From: Paraburkholderia sp. BL9I2N2
GTDB taxonomy: Bacteria; Pseudomonadota; Gammaproteobacteria; Burkholderiales; Burkholderiaceae
Reading direction: 5' to 3'
Length of the DNA: 64,000 nucleotides
Assembly (NCBI RefSeq): GCF_004339745.1
Contig: NZ_SMGP01000001.1
Coordinates: 3,534,001 to 3,598,000 of the forward strand
The notes below the pieces were generated by a model. That model made no database searches. It was not told the DNA's origin and was given only the letters and a program-made list of their open reading frames with translations. A program made the position numbers and the translations under genes. Below, one piece after another: positions 1 through 8,228 of this stretch; the first letter of the stretch is position 1; each line of letters opens with the position of its first letter.

Positions 1-1
1 C

Positions 2-544
2 CGTTCCGCGGACGAGACGATGCAAAGCATCCGCGCACTGTTCAAGCGGCAAACATTCCAGAAACGGGAACGGAATGTGAAAGACATGGTCCTCGAAGCC
101 GTCCGTCTGCTACGGGAAGACGAAACCAGACGTAGCGCCGACATCGAGTTCGACTTGCCCGATGGCCTGCCTCCAGTGTTCGTCGATCAGATACAGATTC
201 AGCAGGTTCTTCTTAACCTCATCACGAACGGCATAGAGGCCACGGAGAACTCGGGACGCACACCCAGGATTCTAATTGCCGCAAGCCCGGTTGACGACCG
301 GTCCATACTGCTCGAAGTCATCGATAACGGCTCGGGCATCGTCGACGACGACAGCATATTCGACGCATTCGTCACGACCAAGTGCAAGGGGATGGGCATC
401 GGACTTGCGGTGTCCCGTTCCATTATCGAGGCTCATGAGGGTCGGCTTACCGCCTTCAATAACGAGGGCTACGGAGCGACCTTCGGCGTCGTCCTCCCCG
501 TCTTGCCTGTCCAGATTTCCCCACCGGAGGTGGGCGCGAGATAG
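2..544 (+). CDS. Sensor histidine kinase, C-terminal part (5' end outside window)
   Basis: The reading frame is open from the first bases of the window, so only the catalytic end of the protein is present. Visible are the N box (QQVLLNLITNGIEA), the G1 box (DNGSGI), the F region (IFDAFVTTK) and the G2 box (GMGIGLAVS) of a HATPase_c domain. The phosphoacceptor His region and any sensor domain lie upstream of the window. In this family the domain binds ATP and phosphorylates a partner response regulator. A stand-alone winged-helix regulator and a receiver-only protein lie downstream and are plausible but unproven partners. An ATG at 20 is in frame, but it falls inside the conserved helix and is unlikely to be the start. 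Confidence 0.9.
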   Translation, partial: RSADETMQSIRALFKRQTFQKRERNVKDMVLEAVRLLREDETRRSADIEFDLPDGLPPVFVDQIQIQQVLLNLITNGIEATENSGRTPRILIAASPVDDRSILLEVIDNGSGIVDDDSIFDAFVTTKCKGMGIGLAVSRSIIEAHEGRLTAFNNEGYGATFGVVLPVLPVQISPPEVGAR

Positions 545-804
545 TGCAACCGGGCGACTTTCGCCATGCGTCCGCCGCCTGCTCCAATGCCCTCCGTCGC
601 TTCAACCACAGAGCCTCGTCGACAAAAACAGACTTGACTCCAGATTCATGTAATAGCCGTCAGACATACGGCCAATTACCATCGAAACCAGGTAGAACAC
701 TGGAGCGACCACGGCTCGATGACTTCAACGCTGCTATCGCAGTCGCCGGTCTGCGCCGGTTACTGTCCCAATACAGCGGCCTCAAACGAATGGATATTTA
801 AGCA

Positions 805-1155
805 ATGATTCGCATTGGAAATCTGACTGTCTTCCCGGACCGGCGAGAGATATTCGTCGACGGCTCGCCTGTCGAGCTTGGCTGCAGAGCGATGGATGTT
901 TTGCTCGTCCTTATCGAAGCAAACGGCGCACTGGTGACAAAGGAGAAGCTGATAGATCAGGTGTGGCCGACCACCATAGTCGTGGACAACAATCTTCACG
1001 TGCACATCTGCGGGATTCGTAAAATGATGGGCGAGGATCGTAAGTTGCTGGTATCCGTACCTGGCCGCGGCTATCGTCTGTTGAGACCGGTTCAGCTACC
1101 GCATGCCGCCTCGATTTTCGTCGAATGTACTGACTCAAGGCGGGGTGCGCAGTAG
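805..1155 (+). CDS. Stand-alone winged-helix (OmpR/PhoB-type) DNA-binding protein
   Basis: The 116-residue protein is almost entirely a Trans_reg_C winged helix (about residues 5-95). It carries the family hallmarks: an early beta hairpin (RREIFVDGSPVELG), the recognition-helix region around VVDNNLHVHICGIRKMMG, and the closing wing motif VPGRGYRLL. There is no N-terminal receiver and no transmembrane segment, so this is neither a complete OmpR-type response regulator nor a ToxR/CadC-type sensor. It lies 260 bp after the kinase gene on the same strand. It may work as a constitutive or protein-controlled DNA binder. A decayed longer regulator is also possible, because the stretch before it (545-804) has no convincing coding frame. 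Confidence 0.8.
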   Translation: MIRIGNLTVFPDRREIFVDGSPVELGCRAMDVLLVLIEANGALVTKEKLIDQVWPTTIVVDNNLHVHICGIRKMMGEDRKLLVSVPGRGYRLLRPVQLPHAASIFVECTDSRRGAQ

Positions 1156-1275
1156 TTTTTTCTCTTCGAGCGCGCAACTCGCCTGGCGCGACACGTCCCG
1201 CTCAAAACAACTTGCCAAGCCAGCAAATCTGGCAGAGCTTGTCCTAAGGCAGAGGTGGACCGACCACCGACGCCT

Positions 1276-1659
1276 TCAGGCGATGCTGTCGAGCAGGTCC
1301 AGCAACGCGTCCCCATCGACAGGCTTTCTGAAGAAGCCTAGTGCGCCTCTCTGCTGATAGTAGTTTTCAGCATGCTCGCCCGGTTTGCCGGTAATAATGA
1401 TGACGGGCATTGCTGCGCCAGAAAGAACCACACGCTGGAGTACTTGCAAGCCGTCGATGGGCCGCATTCCCAAATCCGTTATAACGCATAACAGCTCCAG
1501 ATAGCCGTCTGAAAAGAAATCCTGTGCCGATTCGTAGAGCCGTGTTCCATACCCGCCTGAGGCCAACAGGTTTGCAAGAGAGGTCAGAACCCGCCGATCG
1601 TCATCAATCACGGCAACGGTTCGAACCGGAGGCGCGAGCATTTCTTTCCTCCGGGCCAT
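1276..1659 (-). CDS. Receiver-only response regulator (FixJ-like)
   Basis: The 127-residue protein is a single receiver domain. The acidic pair and phosphoacceptor region can be seen (VAVIDDDRRVLTSLANLL; VITDLGMRPIDGLQVL with the Asp after VIT), as can the switch and Lys region (VIIITGKP and FFRKPVDGDALL). There is no C-terminal LuxR or other output domain, so it may be a phosphate shuttle or may act through protein contacts. It is convergent with the winged-helix gene. Upstream on the same strand lies a decayed FixJ-type regulator, suggesting a former array of two-component genes. Confidence 0.85.
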   Translation of the reverse strand: MARRKEMLAPPVRTVAVIDDDRRVLTSLANLLASGGYGTRLYESAQDFFSDGYLELLCVITDLGMRPIDGLQVLQRVVLSGAAMPVIIITGKPGEHAENYYQQRGALGFFRKPVDGDALLDLLDSIA

Positions 1660-1687
1660 GGAGTCTCACAAAGGTTTGGCGTTGGCG

Positions 1688-1989
1688 TCAGGCATCGAAC
1701 GTGGTTATCGACGAGGCTTTGAGTTGGAGTTTGCTTGCCTGCCTGACAAGAGTCGCAAATGATCCGCCTGCATTTTTTTTCATGATGTGGCCGCGATGCA
1801 TTTGCACGGTGTATTCGGTGATACCAAATCGAAAGGCTTTGTGGGGAAATCAACTGCCCCGTCCTTTATGGCAAGACCGTAGTTGAATGCCTGGACGTTC
1901 GTTCCGTTTGTGCGCAATAGTGCAGAGCGTGCTTCTCGCACCCGACTGTCGTCGTCAGCCAGATAGACCAGTTCGTTTTCGGATTCCAT
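1688..1989 (-). pseudogene. Decayed FixJ/LuxR-type response regulator
   Basis: Reading leftward from an ATG at 1989, the frame starts like a receiver (VYLADDDSRVREA), then jumps to the end of a receiver (KDGAVDFPTKPFD). The core with the phosphoacceptor Asp is therefore missing. The frame then goes off, but another minus-strand frame at about 1820-1688 reads GITEYTVQMHRGHIMKKNAG and continues into the usual C-terminal end of FixJ-type LuxR helix-turn-helix domains. This fits an internal deletion plus at least one frameshift in a regulator of about 200 residues. I consider it non-functional. Confidence 0.7.
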
Positions 1990-2223
1990 AGAACCCCTCT
2001 GCGATCAGGTAAAAACCTCTCCTAACTTCGGTACAGTCGATCTGCAGCAGGCCCGAAAATGTGCTGCTCAAAGGGCGTGCCGATGAGAAATTATAGTCAT
2101 CGGAATCGTCGTCCGGAAGCATGAGGAGCCATGTCGTGCATTACATGATTATGTAGTGTCACCACCACGTATGAAGCTGTAGGCTTATTGTTTGGCCTCA
2201 TCGGCCGCGGCGCATAGCGCCGG

Positions 2224-2568
2224 TTGTTCCAGATACACCATCTTCTACAGCGTAATCACGGCCGTCACCAGAGCCAAAGTAACTATTTATGCTTGAACGC
2301 TGCTTACAAAGGAATATTGGCACTTGTCCAAGTGTTCAATGATTTGAGGCTCGATTGCGCCTCGCCAATCAACCAGGCCCGGCCTCTACGCCAGGACATT
2401 TCCGTAGGATACGTGTACTGCTCGGGGTGCAATGCGAGTCCATTCACACAGTTCTATGAAAAATTCAAAACCGATCCGCGCGTTCAGACAGCCGTCATTG
2501 ATACCAGCCATCACTGTATGCTCACCGAGCCATTGAAAACCATCGAGGTCCTCGCTAACCTCGCATAA
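2224..2568 (+). pseudogene. Alpha/beta-hydrolase C-terminal remnant
   Basis: Only the last 60 residues or so (from about 2386) look like a known protein: GYVYCSGCNASPFTQFYEKF followed by VIDTSHHCMLTEPLKTIEVL. This matches the C-terminal part of salicylate-esterase/EstC-like alpha/beta hydrolases, where the His of TSHHCML is the catalytic-triad His. The nucleophile elbow and the rest of the fold are missing, and the upstream part of the frame is not recognisable. I see no ribosome-binding site. It is best read as a gene fragment left by deletion. The flanking 1990-2223 has no recognisable gene. Confidence 0.55.
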
Positions 2569-2660
2569 GCGGGTGTCTCTCATTCCTGTCTACTGGCCAC
2601 CCTTGCGGATGTGCGGCGCGCATTGTCTTTGGTTAAGCCGGGTCGAAATATAGTCGTGGT

Positions 2661-3347
2661 TCACTTGGCTTCCGAACGATGAGCGAGTGCGATCGCATCG
2701 AGACCCGCCAGCACGAATCGCACAAAATCCTCTGCAAGCGCATCCTTGTCCCGGGCGATAGCGGGCAATAGAGCGGACTGCATCTGCTTTGGCGCGATCA
2801 TCATGGCGATGCAGGGCAACACTGAAAACATCAAAGCCCGCTGAACCACGGGCGTGGTCGGGTCCAGCCCCAGCACGCCGCCGATCACCTTGAGCAGGAA
2901 TGCGGCCTTCGGACGCACCGCTTTCTCGATGAGCGCCGGGATAGCTTTCGACGGTGACAGCACTTCGCGCAGCATCAGCATAAAGCCCCAAGGCGTGCCC
3001 GCGTTCGTTGAAAGACCGACGAAACGCGAAAGGACCGCGCGCAACTGATCCTTGGGATCGTCGAGGCCCGCAGCAAGCGCGGCCAGCTCGTCAAGACCCA
3101 CGACTTGCCGGTGCGCCTCGACCAGCGCTGCTTCGTAAAGCGCTTCCCTGCTTCCAAAGTGATAGTTCACCGACGCCATCGGTGTGCCCGCGCGTTCGCA
3201 AATTTCCTTGCTGGTGGCATCCGCGAAACCACGTTCGGCGAACACCCGGCCTGCAGTCTCGAGCAGGTGCTGACGAGTCGCCGCGCCGTCAGGGCGCGAG
3301 GCCCGTCTAGGCTGGGTCGCGGCTGTCTTTTTCGGGGTGGTCGGCAT
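2661..3347 (-). CDS. TetR-family repressor of the adjacent efflux operon (CecR/YbiH-like)
   Basis: The 228-residue protein starts at the ATG at 3347 (MPTTPKKTAATQPRR). An upstream in-frame extension to 3632 crosses the promoter region and is not likely to be used. Residues about 20-70 form a TetR helix-turn-helix (ETAGRVFAERGFADATSKEICERAGTPMASVNYHFGSREALYEAAL, given here as one block of the domain in pieces: AERGFADATSKEICERAG and ASVNYHFGSREALY). The longer C-terminal half resembles the DUF1956/CecR ligand-binding type. In E. coli, CecR (YbiH) is divergent from or adjacent to the ybhGFSR HlyD/ABC genes, the same gene content as here. It therefore probably represses the divergent operon at 3580 and perhaps itself. 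Candidate operators lie at 3378-3395 and 3547-3564. Confidence 0.88.
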   Translation of the reverse strand: MPTTPKKTAATQPRRASRPDGAATRQHLLETAGRVFAERGFADATSKEICERAGTPMASVNYHFGSREALYEAALVEAHRQVVGLDELAALAAGLDDPKDQLRAVLSRFVGLSTNAGTPWGFMLMLREVLSPSKAIPALIEKAVRPKAAFLLKVIGGVLGLDPTTPVVQRALMFSVLPCIAMMIAPKQMQSALLPAIARDKDALAEDFVRFVLAGLDAIALAHRSEAK

Positions 3348-3375
3348 GGTCGAAGACTTACATTCCAGAAATAGT

Positions 3376-3404
3376 TTGAATTTGAATTCAAATTCGCATA
3401 GTAT
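3376..3404 (+). promoter_or_regulatory. Predicted promoter of the efflux operon with embedded 18-bp palindromic operator
   Basis: A -35-like TTGAAT (3376-3381) and a -10-like TAGTAT (3399-3404) are separated by 17 bp. The perfect palindrome GAATTTGAATTCAAATTC (3378-3395) fills the -35 edge and the spacer. That is the expected place for a TetR-type operator which blocks RNA polymerase, and the tetR gene starts only 31 bp to the left. The assignment to this regulator is inferred. Confidence 0.55.
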
Positions 3405-3546
3405 CCATTCTACTTGATCTGCGTCCGGTCCGCGAACGGACGCGCCGACATGAAATGCTGAGTCAGCACGGCAGCCGGATCGCCCTCGCGGAGACCGCAG
3501 ATTGAACTCATCGCGCGCGTTCCGTCGTGTTGAGTCGATCCGCCCA

Positions 3547-3564
3547 GTGTCCCGATCGGGACAC
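3547..3564. promoter_or_regulatory. Second perfect 18-bp palindrome, just before the HlyD start
   Basis: GTGTCCCGATCGGGACAC is an exact palindrome ending 15 bp before the ATG at 3580. It could be a second regulator site or an RNA hairpin close to the ribosome-binding region. Its sequence is unrelated to the palindrome at 3378-3395. Confidence 0.5.
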
Positions 3565-3579
3565 CACAGGGTTTTAATT

Positions 3580-4593
3580 ATGGATGACTTATTAAATAAA
3601 AATCTCTCGGTGGGCGTTTTGTCTAACCCCACGCGAGCGCAACGATTTGCCGGCGCCGCACTTTCCGTGCTGCTCGTCGCGCTGCTATCGGCCTGCTCGC
3701 GGCACGAAACGGCGACTTACCAAGGCTACGTCGAAGGTGAATTCGTCTACCTCGGCTCCTCGCAAGCCGGCAAGCTCACGGCGTTGTCGGTCTCTCGCGG
3801 ACAAACGGTCAAGGCGAACGCCTCGCTATTTTCCCTTGAAGCCGACGATGAAACCCACGCGCTCGTCCAGGCGCAGCAACAACTCGCGGCGGCCCGCGCT
3901 CAACTCGCCGACATCCGGACCGGCAAGCGCGTGCCCGAAGTCGACGTCAACCGTGCGCAACTGGCCGAGGCCGTAGCCAACGCCCGCAAGGCCGCGCTGC
4001 AGCTGACGCGAGACGAAGCCCAATTCCGCGCGGGCGGCATCGCAAAAGCTCAACTCGACGATTCGCGCGCGAATGCCGACTCCACCGCCGCACAGGTTCG
4101 GGAGCTCACCCATCAGGTCGACGTGGCTCGCCTGCCGGCCCGTTCACAACAGATCGTCGAACAGGAGGCGCAAGTAGCCGCTGCCGATGCCGTGGTTGCG
4201 CAGGCGCAATGGAAGCTCGATCAGAAACGCGTCAGCGCGCCATCAGAAGGCCTTGTCTATGACACGCTCTATCGCCAGGGTGAATGGGTGTCCGCCGGCA
4301 GTCCGATCGTTCAGATGCTGCCGCCGCAGAACGTCAAGGTGCGTTTCTTCGTTCCGGAGACGATCGTCGGGCAGTTGGCACTCAATCGCGGCGTGACGCT
4401 GCATTGCGACGGCTGCGCGGCTGACGTGCCAGCGAAGATCACTTACGTGTCGAATCAGGCTGAATACACGCCGCCCGTCATCTATAGCAACGAAAGCCGC
4501 GCCAAACTCGTGTTCATGGTCGAAGCCCACCCGTCGATTGCGGACGCGACGAAGCTTCATCCGGGCCAACCTGTCTCGGTGGTGCTGCAATGA
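3580..4593 (+). CDS. HlyD-family periplasmic adaptor (YbhG-like)
   Basis: The 337-residue protein has an N-terminal hydrophobic segment (about residues 23-37) ending in the lipobox LLSAC (Cys39), so it is probably an inner-membrane-anchored lipoprotein. A biotinyl-lipoyl-like half (EGEFVYLGSSQAGKLTAL) is followed by a long alpha-helical hairpin rich in Ala/Gln (about 75-190). The second lipoyl half (KRVSAPSEGLVYDTLY) and a beta-barrel end come last. It joins the ABC transporter to the outer-membrane channel of the same operon, and its stop overlaps the next ATG by 4 bp. The ATG at 3580 was chosen because an earlier in-frame start at 3502 would add residues unlike the family. The Shine-Dalgarno sequence is weak. 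Confidence 0.88.
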   Translation: MDDLLNKNLSVGVLSNPTRAQRFAGAALSVLLVALLSACSRHETATYQGYVEGEFVYLGSSQAGKLTALSVSRGQTVKANASLFSLEADDETHALVQAQQQLAAARAQLADIRTGKRVPEVDVNRAQLAEAVANARKAALQLTRDEAQFRAGGIAKAQLDDSRANADSTAAQVRELTHQVDVARLPARSQQIVEQEAQVAAADAVVAQAQWKLDQKRVSAPSEGLVYDTLYRQGEWVSAGSPIVQMLPPQNVKVRFFVPETIVGQLALNRGVTLHCDGCAADVPAKITYVSNQAEYTPPVIYSNESRAKLVFMVEAHPSIADATKLHPGQPVSVVLQ

Positions 4594-5534
4594 ACGACGA
4601 CACCCAACAGTACGTGATCGACGTGCATGACCTGAACAAGCGCTTCGGCAACAAGCACGTTGTCAACAACGTTTCGTTGCAGGTCGGCCGCGGCGAAATC
4701 TTCGGCTTTCTCGGGCCAAACGGCAGCGGCAAGACGACGTCCATCCGTCTCATGTGTGGCTTGCTTACGCCGGATTCGGGCAGCGGCACCTGCCTCGGCT
4801 ACGACATCGTGCGCGAGAGCGAGCAGATCAAGCGCAATGTCGGGTACATGACCCAGCGCTTTTCCTATTGGGAAGATCTGACCATCCGCGAGAATCTCGA
4901 CTTCGTCGCGCGCATCTACCAGATGCGCAACCGGCGTGAGGCGGTGGATCGCTCGCTGGAATCGCTCGGCCTGCAAACGCGCGCGAACCAGTTGACCGGC
5001 TCGCTGTCGGGCGGTTGGAAGCAGCGGCTCGCGCTGGCCGCCTGCATGTTGCACGAGCCGAAACTGCTGCTGCTCGACGAGCCCACCGCCGGCGTGGATC
5101 CCACCGCACGGCGCGACTTCTGGGAAGAACTGCACCGCCTCGCCGCCACCGGCATATCAGTGCTCGTCAGTACTCACTACATGGATGAAGCCGAGCGCTG
5201 TCACAAGCTCGCTTATATCGCTTACGGGAAGATGCTCGCGCGCGGCACCGCGAGCGAAGTGATCGAATCACAAGGCCTTTCGACGTGGTCGATCCATGGC
5301 GAACACCTGAGCAAGCTATCCGAGCAGCTTCGCACGACGCCCGGCGTCGACCAGACTGTCGTGTTCGGTTCCGCGCTGCACGTCAGCGGGCGCGATCATG
5401 AAGCGATCGAAGCTGCGGTGCGGCAAGCGGTGGCCGGAACCTCGCTGCGCATCGAACCGATCGGCACGGGGCTCGAGGATGTGTTCATCTATCTGATGAG
5501 CCATTCGAAAGACAATTTCGGAGCGCCGTCATGA
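4590..5534 (+). CDS. ABC transporter ATP-binding protein (YbhF-like)
   Basis: A single-domain ATPase of 314 residues. Walker A is GPNGSGKT (42-49), the ABC signature LSGGW is at 139-143, Walker B LLLLDEP is at 159-165, and the switch His lies in LVSTHYMDEAE. The last 90 residues form the small accessory domain common in ABC-2-type drug or natamycin exporters. E. coli YbhF is about twice this length because it carries two ATPase domains, so here the functional unit would be a dimer of single domains. It is translationally coupled on both sides (ATGA overlaps at 4590 and 5531). Confidence 0.93.
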   Translation: MNDDTQQYVIDVHDLNKRFGNKHVVNNVSLQVGRGEIFGFLGPNGSGKTTSIRLMCGLLTPDSGSGTCLGYDIVRESEQIKRNVGYMTQRFSYWEDLTIRENLDFVARIYQMRNRREAVDRSLESLGLQTRANQLTGSLSGGWKQRLALAACMLHEPKLLLLDEPTAGVDPTARRDFWEELHRLAATGISVLVSTHYMDEAERCHKLAYIAYGKMLARGTASEVIESQGLSTWSIHGEHLSKLSEQLRTTPGVDQTVVFGSALHVSGRDHEAIEAAVRQAVAGTSLRIEPIGTGLEDVFIYLMSHSKDNFGAPS

Positions 5535-6673
5535 GGAATCGCACCGTCTTCTCCTTGACGCGCTGGTGGAGCATCGTTCTCAAGGAGTTTCTTCAGCTGA
5601 GGCGTGACCGCGTCACGTTCGGCATGATCGTCGGGTTGCCGATCATCCAGCTGGCACTGTTCGGCTTCGCGATCAATACCGACCCGAAGCATCTGCCGAC
5701 AGCCGTCATCATCCACGACCAGAGCGAGTTTTCCCGCAGCTTCGTTGCTGCGATGACGAACTCCGCTTATTTCGACATCGTCGAAATCTTGCCTGACGAA
5801 GAGGCCGGGCGCCGCGCGCTCGCTCAGGGCAAGGTGCAATTCGTGCTCAACGTGCCGGTGGATTTCTCGCGCAAACTGCTGCGTGGCGAGCATCCGTCAC
5901 TACTGGTCGAAGCCGACGCGACCGATCCCACCGCAACGAATACCGCCGTCAGCGCGCTGCCGAAACTCGTCCAGCCGGTCGCGAACAAAGATCTCACGGG
6001 GCCGCTCGCGCACCTGAACGGCACGCAAAATGCATTCGACGTGCAGGTTCACAATCTCTACAACCCCGAAGGCCTGACGCAATACAACGTCGTGCCCGGA
6101 CTGATGGGCGTGATCCTGACTATGACGCTCGTCATGATGACCGGCCTCGCCGTGACTCGCGAGCGCGAGCGCGGCACGATGGAAAACCTGCTCGCCACTC
6201 CTGTTCTGCCAATCGAGGTGATGACCGGCAAGATCGTGCCCTATGTCGTCATCGGGCTGATTCAGGCGTCGATCATTCTTGCCGCGACGCGCTACGTTTT
6301 CCACGTTCCGTTTGTCGGCAGCGCGCTGGCCATCTATCTCTCGGCGCTGCTTTTCATCGCGGCGAATCTGACGGTGGGCATCACGCTTTCTTCGCTCGCA
6401 CAAAACCAGTTGCAGGCGATGCAACTCACCGTCTTCTACTTCCTGCCGAACATCCTCCTTTCGGGTTTCATGTTCCCTTTCGCGGGCATGCCGGCATGGG
6501 CGCGGTTTATCGGCAACCTCTTGCCGCTGACCTATTTCAACCGACTGATTCGCGGCATTTTGCTCAAGGGCAATGGCTGGGCCGACCTGTGGCCGTCGGT
6601 GTGGCCGATGGCGCTCTTCACGGCAATCGTCATGGCCATTGCATTGCGCTTCTACCGGCGCACGCTCGACTAG
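5531..6673 (+). CDS. ABC-2 type permease (YbhS/YbhR-like)
   Basis: The 380-residue protein has one N-terminal membrane segment (GMIVGLPIIQLALFGFAI), a periplasmic loop of about 130 residues and then five C-terminal membrane segments. The conserved cytoplasmic coupling motif ERERGTMENLLATPV stands between the first two of these. This is the ABC2_membrane_3 layout. E. coli has two such permeases, YbhS and YbhR, but this operon has one, so it would work as a homodimer. The substrate cannot be read from the sequence. Relatives export antibiotics, cations or other drugs. Confidence 0.9.
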   Translation: MRNRTVFSLTRWWSIVLKEFLQLRRDRVTFGMIVGLPIIQLALFGFAINTDPKHLPTAVIIHDQSEFSRSFVAAMTNSAYFDIVEILPDEEAGRRALAQGKVQFVLNVPVDFSRKLLRGEHPSLLVEADATDPTATNTAVSALPKLVQPVANKDLTGPLAHLNGTQNAFDVQVHNLYNPEGLTQYNVVPGLMGVILTMTLVMMTGLAVTRERERGTMENLLATPVLPIEVMTGKIVPYVVIGLIQASIILAATRYVFHVPFVGSALAIYLSALLFIAANLTVGITLSSLAQNQLQAMQLTVFYFLPNILLSGFMFPFAGMPAWARFIGNLLPLTYFNRLIRGILLKGNGWADLWPSVWPMALFTAIVMAIALRFYRRTLD

Positions 6674-6685
6674 GGGGACACGATC

Positions 6686-8146
6686 ATGAAGCAACTCGTT
6701 TTCCTGTGCTCACTCGTGCTGTGCGGCTGCGCAGTGGGACCGGACTTTCACGCGCCCGCGGCGCCGGACACGCAAACCTACACGCACAAGGCCGAGTCAT
6801 CTCGTACGGTATCGGCCGGCGGCACAGAGGGTTCCTCGCAAACCTTCACGGCGGCGGACACGCCACTACCGATGTGGTGGCGCCAGTTTCACTCGGCGCA
6901 GCTTGACCGTCTTGTCGAGAAGGCGCTCAGCCAAAGCCCTACCCTGGCGCAAGCCCGCGCAAAGCTGATCGAGGCGCGCGAAAACTACAACGCCCAGTCG
7001 GGTGCGACACGATTTCCGAGCGTCGACGCGAAGATTTCGGCAACGCGTCAACAAGTCGATCTCGCGGCTTTCGGCATTCCGAATGTCGAGAACCCCGGGC
7101 CGTTTTCGCTATTCAATGCGTCGGTGATGGTGTCCTACACATTCGACGTTTTCGGCGGCAATCGCCGGGCGCTCGAAGCCACGTTGGCGCAGGTCGACTA
7201 TGAGGCGTTCCAACTGGATGCAGCGCGCTTGTCCATTGCGGGCAATGTCGTGTCGACGGCCGTGCAGCGCGCTTCGCTGCAACAACAGGTCTTGCTGACG
7301 CAGCGTCTTGCAGATGCACAGGCGCAGCAACTCGGTATCGTGGAGGCACGCTTTGCCGCCGGTGGTGTGTCGCAGCTCGACGTGAACAGCCAGCGCACGT
7401 TGCTCGCGCAGACGCGTGCGTCGCTGCCGCCACTCGCTACGCAACTCGCGCAGGCGGATCACCAGCTTGCGATCCTGGTGGGCGACGCGCCGTCTAAAGC
7501 AGATTTCGATCAACTCACGCTGGACTCGCTTCACCTTCCGGTTGAGATACCCGTCACGCTGCCATCGACACTTGCACGGCAACGTCCTGACATCCGCGCC
7601 TCTGAAGCGCTATTGCACCAGGCCAGCGCAAACGTGGGCGTTGCAACGGCGAATCTGTATCCGCAGTTTTCGCTATCGGCGGGAATCGGCTCTGAACGCA
7701 CGAGTATTCAGGACATTGTGAATGGCCTGAACATCTGGAATGTCGGCCTGAATCTGACGCAGCCCATTTTTCACGGCGGCGAACTGCATGCGAAGAAACG
7801 TGCCGCCCAGGCCGCCTATGACGCTGCGTTTGCGAGCTATCAGCAAACGGTACTTCAGGCGCTGCAACAGGTCGCAGATGCGCTGACGGCATTACATAAC
7901 GATGCGCACGAGTTGCATGCACGCGACGACGCCGCGCGACAGGCTCGAGCGAACCTCGAGATTGCGCGCGCGCAGTATTCAGCGGGTGGCGTCAGCCAGT
8001 TCAGCCTGCTCGACACGCAACGTCAAGCGCTGCAGACCGCTCTCGACCAGACGCATGCGCAGGCAGCCCGGCTAAGTGACACGGCCGCGCTGTTTCAGTC
8101 GCTGGGTAGCAGCGAGGCTGACTTGACGTTAGGAAGCGCGCCGTAA
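6686..8146 (+). CDS. NodT/TolC-family outer-membrane efflux lipoprotein
   Basis: The 486-residue protein begins with a lipoprotein signal ending VLCGC (Cys15), followed by AVGPDFHAP, the usual start of NodT-type channels. Two TolC-type halves can be seen, each with long Ala/Gln-rich helices and the conserved RPDIRASEALLHQASANVG turn. It provides the outer-membrane duct for the HlyD/ABC system upstream, 12 bp away in the same operon. The presence of all three layers in one operon indicates a self-contained tripartite exporter. Confidence 0.92.
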   Translation: MKQLVFLCSLVLCGCAVGPDFHAPAAPDTQTYTHKAESSRTVSAGGTEGSSQTFTAADTPLPMWWRQFHSAQLDRLVEKALSQSPTLAQARAKLIEARENYNAQSGATRFPSVDAKISATRQQVDLAAFGIPNVENPGPFSLFNASVMVSYTFDVFGGNRRALEATLAQVDYEAFQLDAARLSIAGNVVSTAVQRASLQQQVLLTQRLADAQAQQLGIVEARFAAGGVSQLDVNSQRTLLAQTRASLPPLATQLAQADHQLAILVGDAPSKADFDQLTLDSLHLPVEIPVTLPSTLARQRPDIRASEALLHQASANVGVATANLYPQFSLSAGIGSERTSIQDIVNGLNIWNVGLNLTQPIFHGGELHAKKRAAQAAYDAAFASYQQTVLQALQQVADALTALHNDAHELHARDDAARQARANLEIARAQYSAGGVSQFSLLDTQRQALQTALDQTHAQAARLSDTAALFQSLGSSEADLTLGSAP

Positions 8147-8173
8147 GGGCGAAAGGCCGCTTTGCATGACCGC

Positions 8174-8197
8174 ATATATCATGGAGTGATATATAAT
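8174..8197 (+). promoter_or_regulatory. MarR-type inverted repeat overlapping the -10 of the HPP-CBS gene
   Basis: ATATATCA (8174-8181), a 5-bp spacer and TGATATAT (8187-8194) form an exact inverted repeat. A perfect -10 hexamer TATAAT (8192-8197) overlaps its right arm. The core ATATCA-N5-TGATAT recurs at 9481-9497, before the marR gene. Confidence 0.65.
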
Positions 8198-8228
8198 CGG
8201 ATCGAAGGCCCGCGGCGGAATCCGGAGT

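Noticed and set aside
545..804. Open frame covering most of the gap between kinase and winged-helix gene
   Set aside because: The translation shows no known motif and composition unlike neighbouring genes; it may be decayed sequence but cannot be called a gene.
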